Assembly: GCF_020882245.1 (NCBI RefSeq)
Contig: NC_083600.1
Coordinates: forward strand, 6,138,001-6,202,000
Source of the DNA: Rhopalosiphum padi
Taxonomy: Eukaryota > Arthropoda > Insecta > Hemiptera > Aphididae
Direction: 5' to 3'
Length of the DNA: 64,000 bases
The translations under genes were made by a program, and so were the position numbers. The number at the start of each line of letters is the position of its first letter. The first letter of the stretch is position 1. The notes beneath the pieces were generated by a model, which was not told the DNA's origin, did not search any database, and saw only the letters and a list, made by a program, of their open reading frames with translations. Positions 1 through 11,500 of the stretch are shown here, piece by piece.

Positions 1-1192
1 CCTCCCTCCGAGCACATTGTATGGTGCGCGCGCTATATTTATTCGGAAATCTTATAAAACAATTAATCACCCGGGGGGGTCGTGCGTCTTCCGACTCGAC
101 ATCCGATTCGTCGCCGGTTCCTAGATTACGTTTTTTTTGTATGGTTTTCGATTTTTTTTTTCGAGATCGCTTCATCGTCGACGCGATGACTTTTTTGCCA
201 CTTCATGCGCATACAATCCTCTGCACACAACGCGCATATCCGGCTCTCCCCTTATCACCACGTCGAAACCGCGAACGCGAAACAAGTCGCGCATTATTTG
301 TATTATTCCTGTGTCGATGTTGTAACGACGATCTCAATATAGTACGCCAGTGTAATATGTGGTTTTATAAAAAAAAAAAACTGCGTCACTGATTACGTCG
401 ATAGAATATACGATTTCGGTCGATTACGAAAAACGAGCGCGTAATAATAATAAGTTGATCATGAATCACGATTGCCGATATTTCGTTACATGAATCCCGT
501 CCATCGGGCGAAAAATATACGATAATAAATTATAATAATACGATATATATTGCACGTGGTCGCGGCGTTTACACGGCAACGTGGAGCGGAAAACGAGAAA
601 ACGACGACGACACTTGTTAATGAAATCGTTTGGGGAACCGTCGCGTCGTCGTGGTCGGTCGAGTGCTCGGCGCGCGTGTGCAGTGGCACAACAGGTTCAG
701 TTTTTTTTTTTTAACGAGACCAAAGGTCACGGCGGTAAATATAATATACTATTTATACAAACAATATAACACGCACACAACAACAACAACAACGACGACG
801 ACGACGACTACTATAATAACTACAACAACAATATATAATAACAATAATAACTGGTTATCATAGTACACCCGTATATTTTATTCTGTGCGGTGCGGTGGTC
901 GGTCGGTTAGACGGGCGGGCGGGCAGAACTAGTTTCGCAGTCGCGGTCTGTCGGGCGCGCACTTTTGGTCCAGTTTTTCGGACGACGACCGATTCACCCG
1001 ACTCGGGTGAGGTGATCGCCCCCCCCCCCCAAATGGCAATTCGGTGCCGCGGGTGTTGATCGGACGAACTTTGTTTTCGGCAACCGTTTATCACAAATCA
1101 CACTCGGCGGAGCGGAAGAAGAGACGTCGTCGTAGCTGTTTCGCGCGGTGTATGTGTATATTATGCTGCAGGAAGCCGCCGCACCGGCCGAG

Positions 1193-1218
1193 AACCGGTC
1201 GATCGAACCGAACCGGTC
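1193..1218. promoter_or_regulatory. Pair of Grainyhead-type sites
   Basis: Two copies of AACCGGTC lie at 1193-1200 and 1211-1218, 18 bp apart centre to centre. Each matches 7 of 8 bases of the AACCGGTT consensus bound by Grainyhead/GRHL factors. Their place about 1 kb before the grh start codon makes autoregulation a reasonable guess, but binding is not shown. Confidence 0.3.
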
Positions 1219-1971
1219 CGGTCTGGCGCGCGCACAAACGAGAGCCCCTCGGCGCCGGATATCACTCCGTCTACCACATAATAATAATAATAATAATAAT
1301 AATAATAGCAATAATAATAATGCAACAACAATGCGCTGTCATTCATCCGCGGTCCGCGCGATTCATTCACGAAACGCGTGCCCCGCTCGTGATCTCGTCC
1401 GTCGCCGTTTACTGCGTTTAGGTAGCGGACACATTGTATCGCGATACCCGCAGTGTACACGTGATCTCTTCTTTCCGTGTACACCGTCATCGTCGTCGTC
1501 GTCGTCGTCATCGTCATCACACGACGACTCGCGTTAATTATTTTTTTACAATTGTCGGATGCGATCGATCGACGGATTTCACTGGAAAAACAGTGAACTT
1601 TCGTCGGCCGACTTGTGTTGCGACGTCGTGTTGCCCGGACACGTACTCGATACGACACATACCTATATACACGTATATAGCAGTAGCGTCTAATGCGGTG
1701 AAAGTCGGCTGCAATAGTCGTTTGAAATCTATAACATATTTTTACCATTTAGTCGACTGTGCCCCCACCACCAGACCGTTGTGGGAATATAATGTGCATG
1801 TTTATATATCATATATTATAGTCGCGAGTAGTTGCAACGATGATAATAAACGCGATCGTTTTCCGTTTAAAAAGAGATTTCTCGACAAAAACGCGGCAAC
1901 GGCTGCGGCAGGTCTCACATAGTTTTTGATTCGCAAAGGCTCTGTCGTAAGGGCGCGGTGGGTGCGCGGCT

Positions 1972-1977
1972 TATAAA
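1972..1977 (+). promoter_or_regulatory. Candidate TATA box upstream of grh
   Basis: TATAAA within GGCTTATAAACGG lies about 250 bp before the grh start codon, in a GC-rich context. A start site about 30 bp downstream (near 2000) would give a 5' UTR of roughly 230 nt. No initiator element is clear and TATA words are frequent in this DNA, so this is only a candidate. Confidence 0.25.
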
Positions 1978-2228
1978 CGGAAAATAGAAATGAAACTGGC
2001 CATATAATATTATATAATTAGTGTGCGTATTCCTTAAAACTTGTGTGTGTACCTACCCTACCTGTGCGATAGTGATATCTGAACGGCGGACGTTTTTTTT
2101 TCGCGGGCTGTTTTTGTAGGAGACGGCGGGGTAGCTGCAGCGAGGACGACGAGGTCACCGGCGCCGTTGTTGACGGCGACGGACAGCATCACCACCACCG
2201 GCGACACGATCATCACCGCGACGACGGC

Positions 2229-2536
2229 ATGGCCGATTCGGACACGAACGGTGGTGGTGGCGCCGGGGGCGGAGGAGGCGGCGGCGGCGGCGGGGGTGGC
2301 GGCGTGACCGAACAACCCGCCGAGCCGGGTGGCTGGAGGTCGTCGTACTACGAACATCCGCTGACCGCCGCCACGTCGGCCATGCTCAACATTTCGGGCG
2401 GCGCTGCCGGGGACGAACAGGGCCAACAGTCGGGACAGGGCCAGGGCGGTGCACCGCTCAGTTTCGTCTACGAGTATTACAAGCTGCCGCACTTGTCCGA
2501 CTCCGTCAAGGACAAGCATCTTGCCGACATATGGCC
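2229..2536 (+). CDS. grh: grh coding exon 1
   Basis: Encodes residues 1-102 plus two bases of codon 103. The ATG at 2229 (GGCATGGCC) is the first methionine after an in-frame stop at 2073-2075, which is why it is chosen if the transcript is contiguous. The frame is open, without ATG, from 2076, so an N-terminal extension joined through the possible acceptor at 2119 cannot be ruled out. The exon starts MADSDTNGGG, runs through a polyglycine tract and ends in the conserved-looking YEYYKLPHLSDSV segment. The donor is GCC|GTAAGT. Confidence 0.85.
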
Positions 2537-5500
2537 GTAAGTGCTGCCAAAGCGCGCGCGCGCGCGTCTAATCTGCGTGACCGCTGCCGCTGCTACCTCC
2601 GCCGCCGCCGCCGCTTGTATTTTTTTATCTATCGCCTATAAAATAATATATAACTCGTCCTTTTCCTCTACATAATGTATAATATTATATTCACATGTGT
2701 GTCTTGGCCGTTTGCCGTGTTTCAAAAATAACACAATAACCTAAAAAAACACGTCGATGCATCGTTGATAATATTATTATTATTATTATTATTATAGAAT
2801 AACACAGTATATAGTAGTCATAGAAGATAAACTTAACACCAATGTTTTTATATAAAAATATGCGTAACTGTATAACATGTATGCGTATATACTTAAGGTA
2901 TGCTTTTTTTTAACAATTTACGCTTATGAGATGAGGATGGTTTCCGTGTCACTTTGAGCGTGTAGGCTCATCCGTATTGTCGCCGCGATACGCTATTGCG
3001 ACGGCAAAAAACGAGTTTCCGAGAGTCGTCGTTTATATTGGAAATTTATTATTATCGTATGGCCATGTAATCTCGAAACAGTGTTCTGCAATACCAAACT
3101 AAAATGTCATTTTCGAGGGCATCTTGTATATAGGCTCCTTGTTTAAATTTTTGTACGCCCGACACTAATTTTAAGCTAAATCGACATCATCTGTACGGTC
3201 GTTGATTATATAACATACGGCAGCTATTCAAAAAGCGCCGACATTGTTATTGACACATATTTTTAGTAAATATACGTTTATTAACGTGATTTATGTTGGT
3301 GAAAATACTGAATAATTTATTACACCTAAGATCGTCTGCAATAATTTACACATTAATTCAACTAGGTTTCGCAGTTTTCTAATACGATAACATATTATAT
3401 TTGTCCTCTTAGACGCGTAATCGGCGTTATAATTTCATCACTTTTCTCGATACGCGTGTAAGATATATTATTATTATTATAATTTACCGTCAGTCATGCT
3501 TTTTATAAGGATTATGTTAGTTTTAGGTAAAATATGAGTTTTTCGTACTCGTACTCCTAGACGATTTGACCATATATAAATGTTTCTATTTCGTGTTGTA
3601 TTATAATAATATCGCTATTAATTTTTTAATACCGTGTTAATTTATTATGTAGCCGACTTGTGTAACAACAATTACGTTAATCGTCTAACTAGGTACCTTA
3701 TACTTATAACAGAAAATTAAAAAAATTATCATCTTAACAATCGTCTTTAACTCGCCGTTATAATGTTACACGCATTCCGTTCGATATAACTAACGATACA
3801 TCGTATACCTATATCGTATGATATATATGTATCCCTTTTATCTGCGGTGTTATTATGTAATATGTATGCGTTATTGCACCGATACGAATATAATCTGATA
3901 TTGTAAATCATGCAGTATAACATGCATATTATGTAGATACCTACAGGTAGTTTTCGCCACATTTAGAAATTAACAAATAAATAAAAAACCCGGTTGCGGT
4001 ATATACGCTTGTAAACTATATACATATACGATGTTATCATATATACACGATATTATTATGCTAGTGTTATGTACGATATAATAGCGGGTACCTACTAAAA
4101 AACAAAATATTTAATATTATAAATGTACCAAACGCGCAAATAATAGCGTATCTTTGGTGATAAAAATTCAAACTGATTTTCTGTACCAAATGTGAAATTT
4201 TTAATAAATAAATAATTATGAAAACGTCTGTCAACGATCACAATAGTCCCACGATCTATTATGTAAAATCATACTACTCTTCCATAATAGCCTTTAATAC
4301 TGCGGAAATGGGGTTCTTTATTCATATTGCGTTGGTTATATTATTAAATTATGAAAGATGAAAACGCCTTTTCGATGCCCAACATAATATAATATTGTTC
4401 TCAACCTTATGAAATATTACAGAATAGGCCGTAACTCATGTCGTAATTGAAAAAAAAAACTTGTCAGTCATTATTTTAATACTGGTGAATGATATACATG
4501 ACAATAATTATACGATTTATACATTGATAGGTTATATTATATACTTGTAGGTACTTGTTAAAATGTATCAATATATTTAAATTTAATTCGTTATACTAAA
4601 AATATCTAAAAATAATATGATAATATTGTTTAGGACTTCAAGTACTACGAACAAATAGCGTAAATAATTGTAAATACACCTATAAAATATAAGTACATAT
4701 GATAATAAAAATTAACATTTCATTGTACTGTATACGTACAAATTGATGAATAATAATAATAATTAATAATACACTCTTATTAAAGAAATTGCCTTTATAA
4801 CATATAACATATTACATATATGCTTATGTACTTAATATATTTTTATGAATTATACATAATACATTAATACGAACTGTAATTTAATCACATTGCCGGCCAC
4901 AAAGTATGTACCTGCTTATACTTGCACAATCGTGCCTTAATATCTATTACCGTTTTGATCAATATAAGATTATGCATGCATTATCTACTAATCGGGCTCA
5001 TGCACGTTCCGACTTTTTCAAGTATCGATTTTACGACTAATTTTTGTATATCACTGTAAGGTCATGTATAGTAACAAGTGTATACATATACATACAAATT
5101 ACATATACTTATGTATACAATACATATAGGCATATAGAGATGCGTTACATATATTTGCACATTTCACTCGAAAATTTATACGGAGACGGTGAAATGTATT
5201 TTTAACGAGTGCACGCAGACGTTTATATAAAACTTGATATTCAGTCGTGTCCGAAGAGCGCTTATTATATATTGTAATAATGATAATAATATTATACGCT
5301 ATTGTTTTATAAGTATAACACCACTGCGTAGCGACACCGACACACTATATATATCTACCCATACACAATATAATATACAATATATCTGGTTAGCGGCGGG
5401 TCGCAAAAATATTATGTTCGGTTTTTTCTTTCTTCTTATAATTGGTTAGAAACAATAGAGATACGTATTTTGCCTCTTTAAATCAGAAACCACCGCTACT

Positions 5501-8500
5501 TTTATATAATATATGTTTTTTTTCGTCGTTATACAGAAATGTGATGCGCATATTTCAGTCGCGTGAGAGGGTTACCTATATGGCTTCGTCATTAACTCTC
5601 TTAAAGTCGGCGACGGCGGTTTGTCGCGTATTTTATTATAAAATATATTATAGATGATACATATTATATAATATACTGGGTACTTAGACCAACAAGACGC
5701 GACTGTACCCGGTCGCGGGATCTTTGATACTAATAATATCGAATTACCAGACGAAACCGGGCGCGCGCGCATACACACACAAAAATTAGGCCCTCCGGGT
5801 TCTTTTGTGCACAGGTATTTATAATATTGTTATTGCGGGACGTGATCTATAATTTATAGCCTCGGCACGGTATACACGCACACACATACCTACCATATAC
5901 CTAGTACGATATACATACCGTATAGTTATGCGCTCGCAATTATAACCCATTGTCGTAACGTATTCGGCCGTCGTAATATTTCATAGCACGCGGGCGCGAG
6001 CAACCCTTTTTTGTGTATACGTTCCTATATAATATTTTACGTGTTCGTACAGCGCGTTTGTGCGCATTATAATACGCGCTCGGTCGTATATTATAATATA
6101 ACGTACGGGAGGTCTTGTAAGCGCGTGCAGTTGTGTATGCGGCACATTATATATATATGCACCTCCACCGCGGCTGCTGCTGCGTCTCATCCGAAATATG
6201 ATATTCGGCATCGTCTAATTGTCGACATTTAACGGACGAATAAATCCGAAGATTATCTCGCTCGCGGACCACTCCCCTCGCGCACATCTCGCGCATACAC
6301 CGCGATCGCAATACTCATTTATATCGTTTATTATATATACTTTGGAGTATATATATATATACGTATATAATGTATGTATATAGGGTTGAGACGGCGCGGG
6401 CACGTCGACCAACCAGAGAACGCATTCCCGGACGTGACTCGTGTATATAAGACGTGGGAAAAATATATATAGCCCGTTTATAATATGTTATACTCGATTT
6501 ATATATGCACATTATATATAGTGTAATATATTTATAGTTAGGTTTTCGAAACGTCGACATTTCCATACATATATATATACGACGAGAGAGCAGCCCACCG
6601 CGGACGCGCCGTCGTTAAACGGTACGAGGTGTCATCTTCGGTTTCCAATCCGTTTAATTCGGCATTGGTTCGCGTCTGTCCGAATGGGCGTGGTGACCGC
6701 CCGAGTTCTGTGCGCGTTCATCGCGTACGGGGCTGGGAGGGGCGCTCTTCGCCTGTCGCACACTATACGACCACTGCAGATGACGATAACACGAATACAT
6801 ATTAATAAATTATTACACTTCATACATATATATATATATATATATTATATATACGGCGTGATGGACAGTCGTAGCGCCGCCCGCGTTCATATATATGCGC
6901 GATAATATAATAGGATATTAGGTAAGTATATGAGCCCGGAGCCGCGCTATAAGTCGTTTGGGATAAAGATCTAAAAATCAATCTGCGCCGATACACAGTA
7001 TACTGCCTATTTTTACAATATATATATATATATATTATATTTATGGCTTATGTGATATAACGGTTTCGTTTTTTTTATATATATTATTTAGCGCGCGCTA
7101 TATCTCCGCCGCCACAGAGTTTCGGCCGCAGTCTTTTCAACGGATCCGATCAGTAAAATTTACTATACGCGCGTATATTATTATATTATTACAGATATAT
7201 AATCGCGGTGGCCGGTCGTGCGTTAAAGTCTCTTCTGTATGGGACCGCAGCCGCCTCTCGTCCTCGTAAAGTCGTTTTCCCATTTCTCCGATCCGATCGC
7301 CACAATATTCTATATATATGTGTGTGTGTAGGTAATCCGTGTTGCGGCTGTTCGTATCGCACTTCGATCGCAATCTCTGTGGTGTATTATATTATATATT
7401 ATATTATATATACCTATTCGATTACATCGTCCTTTGTATACATGTGCCCTCCGAAGTTCGTCCAAGAACATTACATTTTGTATACGCGTATAAACACATC
7501 ATTTCAATAAATATCGTTAACGTGTAAATATATACGTATATATACTACGAGTATATATCAATATTTGTAGTGCTAAATTATGATTGAAGATCTTAATGTT
7601 TACATTTTGATTGATTTTTACGACCGTCCAACGACTGTTTATTTGCGCGCCGATTGTTTTTTATTGGTCAATATCGTCGTCGACAATACACATTATCATC
7701 AGCTCCCGATCGTGTGTGCAGCATATAATATGACGAGCTGCCGCAGCAGATGACGTCCACTGCTATATATATATATATATATATACGTTATATAATTCTA
7801 TGATGAACACGGCGACAATAAATATGATATTTTATTACTTATTTCACCGGCTACGTCTGGCGCTGTGTTTATGCGCTATATTGAATGTATAGGTATACAG
7901 TATATACATATATGTAATAAATTATATGAGAATAAAAAATCGGAAAGAAAAACCCGATTATTCGCATCCAGCACCGCCGCTGGAATAAGCGTCATTATAA
8001 TATATATCGGCATAATTATCGAGAGTGGCTTAGAAAGTTATCTATATGGAAAGAAAAAAAAACTGTTATCGGTTTGGTTTTTATAAAATATGCGCCAAGC
8101 GACGGTAGTGGCGGCGCAGGAGTGCATATAGCAGTATAGGACTGATTAAATCGGTCTCCGTTGCTGCGGCGGCGGCTGTGTTCCTATATTATATTATATA
8201 GGTATATAACAGTGTTATATTCAAATAATATAATATATTACACACACATGCACACGCGATCGCGGATGACCGAAACAACTTTCTAATTAGACTTGTGCAA
8301 TGACATTTGGGAAGAACGAGCGCGCGCGCGCGCCTGCGTCTCGATGGTGAAAACCAGACGTATAAAATAGGTACATTAATTTTGGCGTTTTTGACAAGTT
8401 TAAGCTAGTGCTGCAACGAGGCGGGTTTTCTGATTTTTTTTTCCATTTCGTCCGTTTTTTTTTCACTTATCTATATTTCGTTTTATGTGTGTGTTCTGCA

Positions 8501-11500
8501 GCTTATGGCTAAAACCTGTTTTTTCTAATATATTATATTGTCGTCGTCAGTCGCGCGCGCTCGATCGCTCACCGCCGCCGCCGCCGCCGCAAAGATAGAC
8601 GATCCGACACGCAAGTCCTGCGTGTAACATTACGACGGACCGCGATATCAAATGTCCAGATCCGGTTCTGCGTGTGTGTGTGTATGTGTAAAATGAATAT
8701 AATATGTGTATATTATGTGTGTGTATATATATATGTCGCAGTGCGTATTTATATATATATTATATACACGTGCAGTTTGCCGCTGTACCTTTTAGAGGAG
8801 AGGTCTTTCACACCGTTTGAACTCAATTTTTTATTTTAAACACGCGTACGTACACGCTTTAATTTCGCGCTCATTACGCTATCAATAGAATAAATCGTTA
8901 CACGGACGTGTCGCGGAGACAATCACATATAGTATTGAGCCCGCGTCGTGTATATAATATAATCGTATCGCGCGGCGTGCAGCGTATACATTTATATTTA
9001 TATAATATGTGTATAATATTATTTATCATATGTTGTGTACCTATGTATAATACAACACGCTAATGACCCGGCGTCGGGTTGTGTGACGAACGTATACCTA
9101 TAAAAGTGGTGGTGTTTCGTTGTAAATTGACACGTACCGAAAAAACAGCAGCGGCGTTGAGTGAACGAGTGAGTGATGCCGTGACGAGTTCATTATGACA
9201 AGCTCAATGAAGTGATGGGAAATCGGGTATTCGGAAAGGGTGCCGGAGCAAACGCACTTGGACGACGCCGCCACCGTCGGTTGCCGTTCGTCTCCCTCAT
9301 TTTTTTTTTATCATATTATTTATTATTAAAATAAACTAACTAGAAGAATCCGTTGGTGCGTAATGTTTTCCAAAGGGGTTGCGCCGCCGCTCACCCTTAT
9401 ACGTATATAGGTATGCACACACGCACACACGAATATAAATATATATGAATAGTACTATTATATAGTCTTATTGTGTAAGAATACGGCTAAAAAGGGGTTG
9501 TCGTGCGTGTTGTAAAACGAAACCGATCCCAACACCTGTCCGATGCAGTGTGTATGCAGTCGCAATCCTATTTATTATAATACACATATTTATATATATA
9601 TAAGTATATATTAATTTTGTGTATAATAGGTTTATGTATATTTTAATGCAACAGTTTCCTGCGATGACCTTGTCGAAAACCGATAAATGGTTAATACGCT
9701 GCTTCCTCGTATGTTCTACATCGTATGAGTTGAAATTATAATATATTGGTGTTATATTATATGCATTATAATAATATGAGTTCATATTATATAGATACAC
9801 CAAAAAATCAGAATCCGCAGACTGCACATAGCACAATCACCATATGACGTCATTGCTATTACAGTGAAAAACGTGTGAATAAGCTATAATAATATACGAA
9901 AAATATTGTACCACGTGCAAATTTACTCCGTATAATTATACTATAATATCGTAATATGCACGAAATTGGCCAAGAAATGTGTGTGTGTGTGTGTTTAGTT
10001 TTTTGTTGTTTTCTATTTCCTCGTTTCGAGGTTGCGCCTCGGGTAGTCGGGTATTGCTCGAACGCCGTTCGCTGTTTGGACCGAAACAATATTTTCCTCG
10101 AACAATTTCATCGCATTAACATATTTATCGCGAAGATTAATGTTAATTAATACGAAATCGACTTGCTAGTTGCTGCTCTCTGCGACCATCGTGACAACGC
10201 GTATTTACCAGATTTTGGCAAACCTCATACCGCGCGTATATTATAATTTATATTATATTATATATTATATCGAAAGATAAATACCACACACGTGATATAT
10301 ATTATTATGTAAATAGTGGTCGCGGCGGTGTTATTAAAATCTCAGTAAAATATATAGCTCCGGGATGGGGGATTATTATTACATTAATTACTATTACGGC
10401 GGCGTTATTGCTTTTTAAAAAACCATTAAGTGTCCGGTAGTCGCGTTGATCGATTAACCAGAATGATTATTAAAATATTATGTACACGTATATAATATAA
10501 TATAACATTATATATTATATATTGAAGTAGCTGCTACTATATATGGATGGGAAAAAAAAAAATTATACGTTCTTAGTTTTTTTAAGTGTTCTAGTTGTTG
10601 TGTGTCCACGATCGTGCACATTGTTACTGTATAATGTGATTGAATGTAATAATTCGATATCATGGGAGTGGAATCGACGGGGGTTCAGACGGGTCTATCG
10701 GGCTGACCGATCGATCGGAGAAGCCGCATCACGGCTATTAGTTGCACGTCAATCAAAACGGGGTGATCACGGACATAACTTATTATTATTGGTATAGATC
10801 GCATCCGCACCGCCGCAATAATGGTAATGTGTACAAAACATTTCCGTCCGGCCAGCGATATTTATCATCGGTCTTCACATACATAATATATAATTGTTTC
10901 GCGCGGAAATCTTGTCCGCCCGCGCCGTTTCTAATTATTAATCACCTCGTTGAGTGCAGATGTATTTATTATATTATTATGATGACGGGTTGTGTACTTG
11001 AGTGTGTGTAGCCGACGATGTGAGCGGTTAACGATAAAACGGCTGCACGAGTTTCGTCCGAGTTAAAAACGATGTGTTTAAAAACGCATTACACGTCGTC
11101 GACGGTACTTATATCGCGTACACTAGTAATAATCATATCGTCATGACTCGTGATGTATATAATATATATAATATAATTTATAATATTATGCGCGTTAAAC
11201 AGACCGCTTTGGCTGTAAAGATAATAATAATAATAATCGTGCTCTGTGGAGATCCTAATAATAAAATAATGTTATAATAATACCGTAGTAATATAATAAT
11301 AATACGGACAATTGAAAAAATTATTTCGTCTCGCTATGGACGGACATTAAAACGCGATTATGTATACGACGACCTCTGTCCGCGGGTCAATTATTATTAG
11401 CGTGGTTATGTTTTTCGATAATTCACCGATCCGTTTGCGGGCGATGGACGTTAAAGAGGAGGCGCACGAGACGGATCGACGCGGCCTTTATTTACGGTTG

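Larger units (their letters stand above)
1..2228 (+). other. CpG-rich 5' flank / probable 5' UTR of grh
   Basis: No convincing coding gene is seen here. The stretch is unusually rich in CpG for an AT-rich insect genome and holds trinucleotide repeats near 778-812, 1278-1322 and 1485-1518. The part next to the grh start (about 2080-2228) is GC-rich and probably transcribed as 5' UTR. A possible 3' splice site (pyrimidine tract, then TTTTTGTAG ending at 2119) suggests the 5' UTR could begin with an upstream exon. Small open frames in all directions are repeat translations and were not called. The position of the real transcription start is not resolved. Confidence 0.6.

Noticed and set aside
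1044..1922. Several overlapping open frames of 100-195 codons in both directions
   Set aside because: They are translations of AAT, GTC and CpG-rich repeat sequence (poly-Asn, poly-Ser, poly-Tyr runs), with no conserved domain.
2058..2519. - strand frame opposite grh exon 1
   Set aside because: Antisense shadow of the polyglycine-rich exon; no independent support.
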